A stretch of DNA of 64,000 nt, taken from Hypericum androsaemum. Its lineage: Eukaryota > Streptophyta > Magnoliopsida > Malpighiales > Hypericaceae. Location: NCBI GenBank assembly GCA_963995505.1, contig OZ023180.1:8591263-8655262 (forward strand), in the 5' to 3' direction. This document shows, piece after piece, positions 1-11,036 of this stretch. Position 1 is the stretch's first letter. Every line of letters begins with the position of its first letter. Below the pieces are notes generated by a model, which did no database searches, had not been told where the DNA came from, and saw only the letters and a list, made by a program, of their open reading frames with translations. Made by a program: the position numbers and the translations under genes.

Positions 1-1020
1 TCTCCTTCCGAAAGTGCACCATAACCTGCTCTCCTCGCTGGAAAATTCGCTCCTTTCTTCGAGCATCCACGCGCTGCTTCTCTTTGCCATACGTATCTTC
101 CAACCTCTTCTTCACAGCATCTAGCACGGATTGAACGTGCTCCGCGTACGAAATGGCAGCTGCATTGGCTCGTGGAGGCCTTGGCACACTAGACACATCC
201 ACAAGATGATTAGGGACCTTCGTATACACCAAAGAAAAAGGAGACTTCCCTGTGGAGCGATGTATCGCGCCATTATATGCAAACTCAGCTATAGGAAGTG
301 CAAGATCCCATTGGCGCTTCCTCTCATGACAAAGGCTTCGAAGAAGATTCCCAAGTGTACGGTTGGTTGCCTTAGTCTGCCCATCAGTCTGGGGGTGCGC
401 AGTTGTGCTAAATTTGAGGGTTGCATCGAACATCCTCCAAAGTGTCTTCCAGAAGCTCGCAAGAAACTTCGTGTCACGATCAGAAATAATGGACTTTGGC
501 TCTCCATGCAGACGTACCACCTCCCTAAAGAAGTGTTTAGCCACGGCACTCGCATCATTTTTCTTTTGCATGGAATGAAGTGCGCCATCTTCGACAACCT
601 GTCCACAACAACAAAAATAGAATCTGTACCCCTCGGGGTACGAGGTAATCCTAGCACGAAGTCCATGCTCAAGTCTTCCCAAATTGCTTCAGGAATGGGG
701 AGGGGTGTGTAAAGGCCAGTATTGTGTACGCTGCCCTTAGTTTCTTGACACACTCGGCAATGCTTCACAAAGTTGGCAACCTCCTTCGTCATTTTCGGCC
801 AGAAAAATCTTTCTTGCAATGAGACCAAAGTCTTGTCACGACCAAGATGAGCTAAGAGAGCCCCTCCATGCAACTCCCATATTAATTGATCGCGTAAAGA
901 TGTCTTAGGAACGCACAACTGATTCCCTTTCATCAAGTAACCATCCTGCAAGAAATAATCTTCGTACCCTTGGCCATCTTTGCACTTCATCCTTCTCATA
1001 TTGCTCACAAAGACAATCAA
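1..1020 (-). pseudogene. Integrase of E3, frameshifted, 3' end cut by window
   Basis: Minus-strand translation shows an HHCC zinc-binding region (ELHGG...HLGRDKT, then CRVCQ), the first catalytic Asp in [11 protein letters not shown], and a frameshift soon after the FIPCK motif near 560. The rest of the core, with HPQTDGQ-like remnants in another frame around 385-480, and the C-terminal domain follow in shifted frames to the window edge. Ty3/gypsy integrases insert the cDNA into chromosomes. This copy cannot make a full-length enzyme. Confidence 0.8.
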
Positions 1021-2071
1021 AAGCAGTGATCATTCCCCTCAATTCAGTAAGCAACATTACCCTCCTACTCAATGCATCGGCAACCACATTCAGAGTTCCA
1101 CTCTTGTGCATGATTTTAAATGGAAACTTTTGCAAGTACGTACACCAACGTGCATGCATGGGATTACTCAACTTTGATTGATCAAATAAGAATTTCAATG
1201 CTTGATGATCAGAATAAAGCACGAATTCCTTACCAACCAAGTAGTGTTCCCACGTCCTAAGAGCTCGAACAACCGCGTAGAACTCCTTTTCATAGGTGGT
1301 CCATTTTTTCCTTGGTTCACTTAGCTTCTCGCTGAAGTAAGCTAGTGGTCTCTTCTCTTGGGACAGGACAGCTCCTATTCCAAGTCCAGACGCGTCCACT
1401 TCAACTTCAAACAATTTGGCAAAGTCTGGAAGAGCTAGCACGGGTGCGGTGCTCAATTTCTCCTTCAATATCTGGAAGGCTCGATCAGCTCCCTCTCCCC
1501 ACACAAAAGGAGAATTCTTCTTGAGTAGGTTCGTAAGAGGGGCAGCAATGATGCTAAAATCCCTTATGAACCTTCGATAGAAGGTTGCTAATCGAAGGAA
1601 ACTCCTGACTTGACTCACGTTAGCAGGCACCGGCCACGAGCTAATAGCTTCAACCTTGGATTGGTCAACATGGATTCCTTCTTTCCCTACATTGAATCCC
1701 AAGAACAGAAGCTTCTCCTTCCAGAAACTACATTTCTTCAAGTTCACGTATAACTTATTATCTTGGAGAGCTTGAAACACATCTTGCAAATGGGTTACGT
1801 GATCCTCCTTAGTCTTGCCATAGACTAGGATATCATCAAAATACACCACAACGAAGGTGTCTAGGAAAGGCTTCAAGACTTGGTGCATAAGACGCAAAAA
1901 TGTGCTCGGAGCATTGGTGAGGCCGAAAGGCATCACGAGCCATTCATATAAACCATCCCTCGTCTTGAAGGCAGTCTTCCATTCATCCCCGGGTCGGGTC
2001 CTGATCTGGTGGTAGCCACTTCGAAGATCAATCTTAGAGAAAATAGTGGCACCACTAAGATTATCCAGCAT
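905..2071 (-). pseudogene. RT-RNase H of E3
   Basis: A 388-codon open stretch starts at the RT palm ([16 protein letters not shown]) and keeps YFDD in [11 protein letters not shown]. RNase H follows, with [10 protein letters not shown], the [10 protein letters not shown] helix and the YSDHQAL motif, and the frame reaches VADALSRR. It shifts out of frame near 1000, just before integrase. The frame upstream is also shifted, by a short deletion that removed the KKDGTWRMCVDSR-like segment near 2120, so the open stretch is a fragment of a polyprotein and its first Met is not a real start. Confidence 0.85.
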
Positions 2072-2695
2072 ATCATTGAGCCGTGGGATTGGGAAGCGAT
2101 ATCCAATCGTGATCTTGTTGATTGCATGACTGTCTTTGGCACGAGAAGGGCAGGAACACCACAGGAACTAAAGCTCTCTCGCACGTATCCCTTATTCAGA
2201 ATATCCTGGACTTGCTCCCTCACAATCTGATTTTCCTTCGGACTCATTCTGTAATGCGGAAAATTAGGGAGAGTTACACCCGGAATTAAATCAATCTGGT
2301 GCTGGATATCCCTCAAAGGGTGTAACCCCTCGGGCAAGTCTTCCTTCACAACCTCGGGAAACATCTCAAATAACTTCACAATCTGATCAGGCAAGGGCTC
2401 GGACTCTCCTTCTTCTGGCAATGACGTATGCTTCATCACTATGAATTGACACCAATCTGAAGCATTTAGATCTTCCACAAACTCGCGGGAGTAAGATACC
2501 ATCGTTACCAGCTGCATGGTACTGTTTAATTGGATTCTCCCTTGCTTCGGCCTCCCAGGGAGTAAGGTGAATTGCTTGCTCCCCTTCTTAAGCTCGTACG
2601 TGTTCTCCTTGCCTTTGTGTATGGCCTGATTGTCAAATTCCCACGGTCGGCCAAGGAGAATGTGGCAAGCGTCCATTTCAAGGACATCACGAGAA
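2072..2695 (-). pseudogene. Protease end and RT N-terminus of E3
   Basis: In the minus frame this reads DVLEMDACHILLGRPWEFDN (end of the aspartic protease), a linker, then the RT start DIQHQIDLIPG, YRMSPKE and PALLVPK. It ends in a frameshift at the missing KDGTW segment. The upstream part with the protease Asp is absent; the reading frame runs out into the A-like LTR near 2695. Confidence 0.75.
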
Positions 2696-3355
2696 CCTAT
2701 GGTCCAAGTCGAACCACGCCACAAACGATGATGGGTGAATCGTTTGATAAGTGAAAAGTTTCGCTCAAGCTAAGCAATCCAGCAATTAGCAAGAACACGC
2801 AAGGAGTATCTAACTCACAAAATTATCAATCTCAAAAGTTGTGTCCGTTTTATTGCTAGGAGACCTCCTTATATTGGCTCCAAAGTACCAAGGTATTCCT
2901 AAACAAGCTAACTCCTTAAAAGGAGCTCAAAGGCTGGTCAAAACTCTCTTTCCTACTCTAAGGATATTCTGGCCGAATTATTCAACTAAAATAGGAAATA
3001 ATCTAAGCAAATAATATCTCTAATAGAATAACTAATAGTTGCACGTCCTAACAAGTAGATGCACGGCCTAAATAGGTTGATTCTTTCTGATTCTCCATGT
3101 GCGCATGCATCCAGAAGTTTGCGTGCATATCAAGCTTCAAAAATAGCCTCTATCACGTGCGTGGGCTTAGCGTGGGCCTCATGCACGTCCTTGCACTTGT
3201 ACGCACCATCTTGAGCCCAGACTTCTTGCATTAATCCATTAAATTCTGCCTGAAACTTTTTGGCTCTTGCTCGTGTCACCGGTCCAATTGGTACGTGCAC
3301 TTGCCGTGAGTCTTGTGGCTTGAATGTAGGTGTGTTCGTAGGTGTGCTCACATCA
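2696..3355 (-). repeat. Truncated A-like LTR
   Basis: On the minus strand this aligns by eye with the family A LTR. It includes the LTR-encoded tail (VPIGPVTRARAKKFQAEF), a TATA-like rc of ccttatattgg near 2869, and the U5 part with cacgccacaa. The U3 edge at 3355 is exact (...cacatca), while the U5 end is missing after about 2700. It is more diverged from A1-A4 than they are from each other, so it is an older relative. It could be a solo LTR or the 5' LTR of an element whose body was deleted. Confidence 0.75.
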
Positions 3356-4040
3356 CTCTTTCCCTTCATTGGCCATTTTCCTTTCTTTTTTTCGGCTTCT
3401 TCTCTCCGCTCAATTTTTTTCTTTTGGTCACTCTTCTTTTTCTCATCATTCTCTTTTTGTAACTTCAATTGATCTTCACAAACTTGTGACGGTGTTAATG
3501 GTGCTAATGTGATTACTCGTCGATTGAGTGTGAACGAGTACTTGTTCGTGTAGCCATCATGCTTAACCTTCCTATCAAATTGCCATGGCCTTCTGAGTAG
3601 TAGGTGACCAGCTTGCATTGGCACCACATCACATCTTCATCTTCATATTTGCCAATTCGAAATGTCACTAGCGCTTGCCTTTCCACGCGTACTTCTCTAC
3701 TATCATTCAACCACTATAGCTTGCAAGGTTTAGGGTGTTTCTTTGTGATCAACCCCAACTTTTCTACCATATTGGTGCTTGCAACATTAGTATAGCTTCC
3801 TCCATCAATAATGATGCTACACACCTTGCCCTTGATATAACACCTTGTGTGGAAAATATTCTCTCGTTGTGCATCATCATCTCCTTCTTTTGCTTGCAAG
3901 TTCAAAGCCCTTCTTGTCACCAAAGTGAGTGCTTCCGTAGCTTGGAATTCCTCCTCGGGCAGGTCTTTCAATGAGGGCATGCTTCCATGGTCTGAGTCTT
4001 CTCCTTCTGTCTTGACCTCCCCGCTCTCTCTGAGCACCAT
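3356..4040 (-). pseudogene. Protease of D1, decayed
   Basis: The minus frame 4040-3714 gives the gag-protease linker and IIIDGGSYTNVAS, the aspartic protease active-site motif. A CAG-to-TAG stop follows at CKL*WLND. A frameshift lies in the GKYEDE segment (about 3630), after which [16 protein letters not shown] and a Lys/Glu-rich linker are readable until the LTR edge. In the shifted frame the linker continues directly into the LTR-encoded tail of the A-like LTR at 3130-3355, a chance fusion of two families. Confidence 0.8.
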
Positions 4041-4043
4041 AAC

Positions 4044-5099
4044 CTACTTGTTAGGAGATTGACTTGCTATGTGCCCCCTTCCTTGACATTTAAAGCACCT
4101 AATGTCTCGATTTCTTGTAGGAGGGGCTTCCACTTTCTTTTGAGAGCTGGTATTAGAACTCTCGGTCTTGTGTTCTACTTTGGCCGCCTGTGGCCTATCA
4201 AACTTTTTTGGATAATTTGGCTTCCAAGTAGCACTTGATGTAGCTTGTGTTCCTCCCCCTTTCTTCATTAGTTTCTCTATCTTGTTGGCCACATGAACCA
4301 TATCTTCCAATTCGACATAGTGTTGTAGCTCCACTTTGTCTTGAATTTCAGGATTTAGTCCATTCAAGAACCTAGCCATAGTGGCTTCACGATCCTCCTC
4401 TACGTTGGCTCGTATCATGGCCATCTCCATCTGCTTATAGTAATCTTCCACACTCATACTTCCTTGTCGCAGTCCTTGTAACCTTTTAAAAAAATCACGG
4501 TAGTAATGACAAGGAATAAAGCGTTTCCTCATCCCAACTTTCATCTCCTCCCATGTCTCTGTCGTATATTCTCTGTTACGTCTCCTGCTTGTGACAAATT
4601 GATCCCACCAAGTTATAGCATAGTCAGTAAATTCAGTCACAGCCAGCTTTACCTTCTTTGCCTCTGAACAATTGTGACAATCAAACACAAATTCAATCTT
4701 CTTCTCCCATTCAAGATAAGCCTCCGGATCAGAACGACCTACAAAGGAAGGTATTTTTAACTTGATGCTTCCCAAATTGTCATTCCCTCTCCGCCTGGCC
4801 TCCCAAGGTTGGCGTTCATTCCTCAATCTCCTAACATTCCTTGTGGAGCCTACGTCCTCATCAAAGTCAGACTCATCTCCACTCATTCCTCCCATAGGTG
4901 CTATTCTTCTTTGGGCATGAGGTATGCTTTGTGGTTGTTGGCTAGCACGTGAATTCTCTATGATATCCAGGCGTTGGTGTATTTGCTCAACCTCCGCTCT
5001 CATCATTTGTTGGAGCTTCCCCGTTAAGGCCTCCACAAATACCTTAGGGTCAACGTTGCCCAAAGTTCCTTCTCTTTCTCCTTCGTTTTTGTGAGACAT
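4044..5099 (-). pseudogene. Gag of D1
   Basis: The start at 5099 is chosen because it aligns with family A (M-S-H) and follows the same GCAAC leader end; an in-frame Met exists further upstream at 5189. Features in order: N-terminal amphipathic region, basic patch, retrotransposon-gag core ([27 protein letters not shown]), and zinc knuckle. The knuckle reads [14 protein letters not shown], so the last Cys is Ser and zinc binding should be lost. A CAG-to-TAG stop follows at NK*VMV. Gag would form the particle and package RNA. Confidence 0.85.
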
Positions 5100-5474
5100 G
5101 TTGCTGCAAGAAAATTGGTTAGTTAAAATAATAATGGCTCTTTTCTCTCTAATGTGCTCACCACTCTTGCCTTTTTCCTCTCGTGACACTCTTATTGGTT
5201 CTTGCGGAGCTAGTAGAGATTAGCTTGGCCTTCGCACACTTTAGTTGTCGAGTCCTCTACTTTCTTCTTCTTGCTTTCGTTCTTGCCTTCGCTTCTATCT
5301 TCTTGCTTCGTTTCTTCCTTCTTTTTTTTGTCTTTTTTTTTTGGATCAGATTACACAACCAAGAACAACTAAGTCACGAATCTGAGCACCAAACTACTAC
5401 GGCAAAACAAATCAGAATACTAGAATAAACAAAGCGTTAAACAAAAAGGATAGAAGGCCTAAAGTAGAACCAAA
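5100..5474 (-). other. Untranslated leader of D1
   Basis: This lies between gag and the primer-binding site on the minus strand. It is rich in purine runs in the sense direction (poly-T/C on the plus strand at 5260-5345). No conserved open frame is visible. Confidence 0.6.
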
Positions 5475-5486
5475 GCTCTGATACCA
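5475..5486 (-). other. Primer-binding site of D1
   Basis: The plus strand reads gctctgatacca, the complement of TGGTATCAGAGC, which pairs with the 3' end of initiator Met-tRNA. It sits 2 bases from the LTR edge at 5489. Confidence 0.9.
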
Positions 5487-5488
5487 AA

Positions 5489-6869
5489 TGATATGAATCC
5501 CGTCAGGTATTCGCACCAACTCGGACCGTCTACTCTAGGATGATGGTTGATCTTGACCCGTCGCTTTGCGCCTTGCACCGAACCTCAGTGTTGGCTAACT
5601 TTGACCCGTAGCAATGGTGAGAACGCAAACCTTGGTCTTGAAATGAATACACCACAAACGGAGATGGGAATTCTGTTTGATAAGTACAAACGCCCTAGAT
5701 TAGCAATCCAGCCCGCAAGAACAACCAGAGTATCAAAACTCACGAATTTTCTTATGCCAAAAAGTGATCGTTTATTGAATTCGTGGCTCCCTTTATATAG
5801 AGGTTAAAACTGACCTGGATAGACTCCAAAGTCAACAAGATAAGTTCTGAAGAGCTCCAATCTTATCATACTACTTAAACTAGGTCTAAAACGAATGTTT
5901 ATCTAAGAATTGAAAAAAACACAATCATTATCCACTATTGGATAACTCTTATTCCTAAACAAGAAATAACTAAAGGATATAATTTCCTAATCAAAGCCTG
6001 AAAAGGCCCATGCGTCCGCCATAGTGTATGCTATTGATATGAATCTGATCACAAGAATATTAATTTCGTTTTTTGGATGTTTTTGAGTCTGTTTAGGAAG
6101 TTAATTATATGTTATTTTCGTTTTATAAGAGTTCTAGTCTATTTAGGAAGTCAATAATGTGAGAATTTCGTTTCTTTAAGAGTTCAAGTCAGTTTAGGAA
6201 GGTGATTATATGATAATCACGTTTTTAAGCAATCATAAGAGTCCTAAACTTATTTTCCTTTTTAGTTTCCCTTTTTAAGTCATATTTATCTAGTTAGAAG
6301 TTATATTTAATTAGGAATCTCTTTGTAACAATCTGCCTATATATAAAGGCTTTATCAATGAGAATGAGGAGAATAATTTGAGTACAAAAAACGTGGGCTT
6401 TGCTCTCTTGGTTCTTCGAAACTGTTCGAACACAGCGGAGGGATTCCGTTCGTTCACCTTCGACTTATCAAGCGGATCTACATCACCGTTTGTGGCGTCT
6501 TCATCAAATCAAGGTTCTTGTTTCCCTACAGCAGCGGGTCGAGGTTGTTCATACCGAGGTTCTTGCAAAGGTGCAAACAACGGGTCGAGATTTCCATCAA
6601 TCTGAACGTAGATAGATCTGGCTTTCGCGTGGATCCGTAACAAGATTCACATCAGCTATGCATCCAAAATAACTCCAATCACGTGTATGGGCTTTGCATG
6701 GCCTCCTTGAACATCCACGGGCTTACACGAACTGGTTGTAGTCCAAATCCCTTGCATTAATCCGTTGAGCTCAGCATGGAATGTCTTTGCTCTTGCTCTT
6801 GTGATTGGTCCAAGTGGAACTCGTACCAGTTGTGGGTCTTGTAGCTCCATAGTGGACGTGTTCACATCA
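5489..6869 (-). repeat. B-type 5' LTR of D1, interrupted by a solo LTR
   Basis: The LTR runs tgatatgaatcccgtc (5489) to ttcacatca (6869) on the plus strand. Removing the C-type solo LTR and one TSD copy leaves about 756 bp, close to other B-type LTRs (739-749 bp). At 6660-6869 it encodes, on the minus strand, the LTR tail with [18 protein letters not shown]. It is bordered on the right by the leader of E1, so D1 probably inserted there. Confidence 0.85.
6035..6654 (+). repeat. Solo C-type LTR with TSD GCTAT
   Basis: The 620-bp unit starts tgatatgaatc and ends gattcacatca. Perfect 5-bp duplications GCTAT lie at 6030-6034 and 6655-6659. A TATA-like ctatatataaagg sits near 6340. No internal sequence is present, so this is a solo LTR left by LTR-LTR recombination. 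Its R-U5 half (cgtgggctttgctctcttgg onward) matches the C-type LTR at 17465-18255; its U3 differs. Confidence 0.88.
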
Positions 6870-6964
6870 CTTAAGCCCATCCAAGAGCCGATCCACAAGG
6901 TTACGTGATCCCCTGATCCGTGCCTCACTTACCTACCTAGCACCACCAAAAGCCGAGCAATATC

Positions 6965-7195
6965 ATGGCCGATCCGGATACAGTAAGGAGACTTGGAGAT
7001 CTTGAGACCGCGATGCAAGAGGTTTTGACTCAACTAAGAAACATGGAAGTGCAACCACCGGCTGCCGCGGGAGACAACGCAAGGGAAGATGAGGGCGAGG
7101 AGGATCGTGATGACCTCGACTCGGTGCATACGCAACCGGTCAGAGGAGGACGTGGAAATAGAGGGGGACGAGGTCGAGGAGGAGATGGTGGATGA
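6965..7195 (+). pseudogene. Gag N-terminus of E1
   Basis: The start ATG lies after a short leader and gives MADPDTVRRLGDLETAMQEV, a heptad-like N-terminus typical of plant Ty3/gypsy gag. An acidic stretch and an Arg/Gly-rich run follow, with a stop after RGGDGG. The remaining gag continues in another frame from about 7196. Confidence 0.8.
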
Positions 7196-8919
7196 GGTGC
7201 GCGAAGAGAAGCCTATAGAGGAGGAGAAAGAGATTTTGCTCGACGCGTAGATTGCCCTTTCAAAATGAATATAGAGAAGTTCTATGGGGACATGGATGTA
7301 GAAGGGTTCCTAAACTGGCTGGATTCGTTGGAGAAGTACTTTGACTGCATGGATCTCACTGAGGAGCAGAAGGTTAACTATGTCGCGTTCAAACTCGAAT
7401 CTGGAGCTGCGGTTTGGTGGAGAAAGGAACAAGAAACCTAGAGAAGGAGAGGAGATCGTCCCATTCATGATTGGCCCACTATGGAGCAAGCCCTAAGAGA
7501 AAGGTTTCTTCTCGTTGATTACCATCAAACCTTGTACACTCAATCTTTGTCTTGCACTCAAGGAAGTCGATCTGTTGACGAGTACACATCTGAGTTCATG
7601 AGATTGGCATCACGTAATGACCTGGAAGAGAAAGAAGATCAGATGATCGTACGGTACGTTGATGGCCTAAGCTATGAGATCAAGAACCGAATGGAGTTCG
7701 ATACTTTCCTTTATTTCCCTGATGCGTGTGCCAAGGCAAGAAAGATAGGAGCTGCCTTGAAGAAGAAGAAAACGATTTCAAATCGATTTCAAGGACCCGG
7801 ACAATCCTCTTCTTACCTTAAGGGAGGAAATGAGAAGAGTGTGCCTCAAGTAAATGACCTGAGACCGTCCACAAGAAAGCCGGTCCGAGAAGTTACTCAA
7901 CAAAAGGGAAAGGAGGTGGAAACAAGCTCGGGAATTCTTTGCTATAAATACAATGCTATAGGTCACAGGTCCAGCGAATGCCCCAAACGAAAGTTCACGC
8001 AACTTTGTGAGAAGGAAGATGAGGATAAAGAGTATTGTGGCGTCATGCGCAAGCTGGCCTTGACAACTACGAAGAAAGATGACTCTCAACGTCATAATTT
8101 ATTCCGCACGAGATGTCATGTAGGGAAAGTATGCGAGGTTATCATCGATGGAGGAAGTCAGGAGAATTTTGTGAGCAGTAAGATGGTTGAAAATCTTGGT
8201 CTGAAGACCGCGCCTCATCCTTCTCCCTATTCCATTGGATGGGTTCGTACAGGAGGCGGGATCAAGGTGAACGCGAGGTTCACCATTCCAATCACCATCG
8301 GGAAGTATTCAGACAAAATTGAGTGTGATGTTCTTGAGATGGATGTGTGCAATATCTTGCTACGAAGACCCTGGGAGTTCGACAATAAGGTTGTTCACAA
8401 GGGGGAAGAGAATACATACGAGCTGAAGAAAGGCAGAGAACGCTTTACATTATTACCAAGCAAGCCAAATCACGTGAAAGGGCAATACAATAGTGGTATG
8501 CCACTCGTGACAATGGTCACTTCTACGAAGGAATTGCGGGACTCGCTCAGCGACTTGGGATGGTGTCACATTTTGGTAATGAAAGGGGTTGATCAGAATG
8601 CGGAGAAGAGTACGGATGGAGTTCCTGAGCCCGTGGTTCAATTGTTACAAGAGTTTCCAGAGGTGATCTCCGAAGACTTCCAAAAGAGGCTGCCTCCCCT
8701 TCGCAATATCCAGCACCAGATCGATCTGATCCCGGGCGCCATGCTCCCAAACTTGCCACACTACCGCCTCAGTCCTAAAGAGAACCAGATCATTCGTGAT
8801 CAAATTCAGGAGCTTCTTGAGAAAGGCTACATTCAGGAGAGTCTAAGTCCTTGTGGGATGCCCGCATTATTGGTACCCAAGAAGGATGGCACGTGGAGGA
8901 TGTGCGTTGACAGCCGAGC
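7196..8919 (+). pseudogene. Gag, protease and RT start of E1
   Basis: The gag core is readable from FKMNIEKFYGD (about 7260) through AAVWWRKEQE, with a TAG at about 7439. From 7481 a long open stretch covers the rest of gag, a zinc knuckle with its second Cys changed to Tyr (CYKYNAIGH, 7940), the protease motif VIIDGGSQENF (about 8139), ILLRRPWEFDN, and RT up to WRMCVDSRA. There the non-autonomous element inserted at 8920. The last residues of the open frame, past 8919, come from the inserted LTR. Confidence 0.88.
8915..8919. repeat. Target-site duplication CGAGC, left copy
   Basis: CGAGC is directly left of the LTR at 8920; the partner is at 34099-34103, directly right of the LTR ending at 34098. 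It falls inside the E1 RT codons for S-R-A. Confidence 0.92.
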
Positions 8920-9667
8920 TGATATGAATCCTGTCAGGAACTCGCACCAACTCGGACCGTCTACTCTAGGATGATGGTTGATCTTGACCCGTCGCTTTGC
9001 GCCTTGCACCGAACCTTAGTGTTGGTTAACTTTGACCCGTAGCAATGGTGAGAACGCGAACCTTGATCTTGAATCGAATACGCCACAAACGGAGATGGAA
9101 ATTCCGTTTGATAAGTACAAACATCCTAGCTAAGCAATCCAGCCCACAAGGACAACCAGAGTATCAAATCTCACGAATTTTCTTATGCCAAAAAGTGATG
9201 TCTTTATTGAATTCGTGGCTCTCCTTATATAGAGGTTAAAACTGACCTGGATAGACTCCAAAGTCAACAAGATAAGTTCTGAAGAGCTCCAAACTTATCA
9301 TACTACTTAAAATAGTTCTAAAAACGAATGTTTATCCTAAGAATTGAAAAACACAATCATTGTCCAACATTATCCACTATTGGATAACTCTTATTCCTAA
9401 AAAGTTATAAAAAGTTTGGATAACTCTTATTCCTAAAAAGTAGGAATCTTGGTTCTACTCCTTTAGGCGTCCAAAACAACTCCAATCACGTGCATGGGCT
9501 TTGCATGGATGTCCACGAGCTTACACGAATTGGTTGTAGTCCAAATCCCTTGAATTAATCCGTTGAGCTCAACTTGAGGCATCTTTGCTCTTGCTCTTGT
9601 GATTGGTCCAAGTGGAACTCGAACTGGTTGTGAGTCCTGTAGCTCCATAGTGGATGCGTTCACATCA
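8920..9667 (-). repeat. 3' LTR of the outer non-autonomous element
   Basis: The LTR is 748 bp, tgatatgaatcctgtc to gttcacatca. Its minus strand at 9463-9667 encodes the last part of the protein ([18 protein letters not shown]). A TATA box is visible as rc of ccttatatagagg near 9225. Confidence 0.92.
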
Positions 9668-10287
9668 TTCCCCCCCTCTTGAAAAGGATTTTCCCTCAAA
9701 TCCTTGCATCCGTCATGCTTTTGCCAACTCACAACCATGCTGGTGCAAGATGAACTCTTTGAACATCGTGGCTGCACGTGATACCTTCCTTTCCAACAGA
9801 ACAAGTACTTCGATCTTAAAGAATCTGAAGTCATCTCCAACTCAAAAGCAAAAGCCCTACTAATCCGTTTAAGCCTTTCTTTGAACTTCAAACTATTCCA
9901 GATGTTGATCAACGATGAACCTCCAACATAATTAAACTCGTCCACACCTAAGAAGTCAATATGTTCAATATGTAAATCAGGAGACATGTAAGATATGGGT
10001 TGGACATCTTCCTTGTCAACTAAAACAACAAGTTCTTCTTGTTCACCATCAATAGCAGTTAAACACTTCTTCATATGAACAACATCCACCAATTCTGATT
10101 CATTGAACAAATCTCTCAAGTAAAGAAGTGACATGGCATGGTCATCAAAACATTCTCCATCGAACAAGTCAATAGAATATTCACCAAATTCCTCCCATGT
10201 CAAAACCTCTTCTTCAACAATCACTTCAGGTGTAACCTCCAAATCGTCAGAACTACATACCTTCCCCTCAATGTCGTGCTGAGTGTT
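9463..10287 (-). pseudogene. C-terminal part of the outer element's 371-aa-type protein
   Basis: The minus frame covers the acidic middle region (HDIEGKVCSSDDLEV... onward), FCWKGRYHVQP, DLRENPFQEGG, and the LTR-encoded tail. It is cut at 10287 by the inner array; the open frame beyond reads the array LTR. Its N-terminal half is at 32800-33095. Confidence 0.85.
10283..10287. repeat. Target-site duplication GTGTT of the array, left copy
   Basis: GTGTT is directly left of LTR 1; the matching copy is 32800-32804, directly right of LTR 12. Intact units read agtgttaatgg here, which confirms the pre-insertion sequence. Confidence 0.92.
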
Positions 10288-11036
10288 TGATATGAATCCC
10301 GTCAGGAACTCGCACCAACTCGGACCGTCTACTTTAGGATGATGGTTGATCTTGACCCGTCGCTTTGCGCCTTGCACCGAACCTTAGTGTTGTTTAACTT
10401 TGACCCGTAGCAATGGTGAGAACGCGAACCTTGATCTTGAATCGAAATACGCCACAAACGGAGATGGGAATTCCGTTTGATAAGTACAAACGCCCTAGCT
10501 AAGCAATCCAGCCCGCAAGAACAACAAGAGTATCAAAGACTCACGAATTTTCTTATGCCAAAAGGTGTGTCCTTTATTGAATTCGTGGCCTCCTTTAAAT
10601 AGAGGTTAAAACTGACTTGGATAGACTCCAAAGTCAACAAGATAAGTTCTGAAGAGCTTCAAACTTATCCAACTACCTAAACTAGTTCTAAAACGAATGT
10701 TTATCCTAAGAATTGAAAAATACAATCATTATCCACTATTGGATAACTCTTATTCCTAAAAAGTTATAAAAAGTTATAAAAAGTTTGGATAACTCTTATT
10801 CCTAAAAAGTAGGAATCTTGGTTCTACTCCTTTAGGCTTCCAAAACAACTCCAATCACATGCATGGGCTTTGCATGGACGTCCACGGGCTTACACGAACT
10901 GGTTGTAGTCCAAATCCTTGGAATTAATTCGTTGAGCTCAGCTTGAAGCGTCTTTGCTCTTGCTCTTGTGATTGGTCCAAGTGGAACTCGAACTGGTTGT
11001 GGGTCTTGTAGCTCCATAGTGGACGTGTTCACATCA
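10288..11036 (-). repeat. Array LTR 1
   Basis: The LTR is 749 bp. It carries an extra 10-bp ttataaaaag copy near 10770 and the variant agtgttgtttaac, both shared only with LTR 3. Its U3 encodes the tail of unit 1. Confidence 0.93.
10590..10603 (-). promoter_or_regulatory. TATA-like element of array LTRs
   Basis: The minus strand reads ctatttaaagga. The same position in D2 (43611) and the outer LTRs reads TATATAAGGA-type, so array LTRs have TATTTAAA instead of TATATAA. It is repeated in all array LTRs. It should set the Pol II start in the LTR if still functional (inference). Confidence 0.6.

Larger units (their letters stand above)
1..2695 (-). mobile_element. Family E Ty3/gypsy element, truncated and decayed (E3)
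   Basis: Reading the minus strand from 2695 down to 1 gives the end of protease, then RT, RNase H and integrase in Ty3/gypsy order, broken by several frameshifts. The window edge cuts it in the integrase C-terminal domain. At 2690-2712 the protease coding sequence runs straight into an A-like LTR without a TSD, so the 5' half (LTR, gag, most of protease) has been deleted. Its protease-RT sequence matches the plus-strand copy E1, not families A or D. Confidence 0.85.
3356..6869 (-). mobile_element. Family D Ty3/gypsy element, 3' truncated (D1)
   Basis: In minus orientation the order is B-type 5' LTR (6869 down to 5489, itself interrupted), primer-binding site, leader, gag and protease. It then stops at the A-like LTR edge at 3355. 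RT, RNase H, integrase and the 3' LTR are gone. Gag resembles family A gag, but the LTR is the B type also used by the 371-residue non-autonomous elements. Both gag and protease carry in-frame stops. Confidence 0.85.

Noticed and set aside
9463..10377. 304-residue open frame taken as a complete protein
   Set aside because: The first 30 or so residues are translated from array LTR 1. The real N-terminus is 22.5 kb away at 32800-33095.
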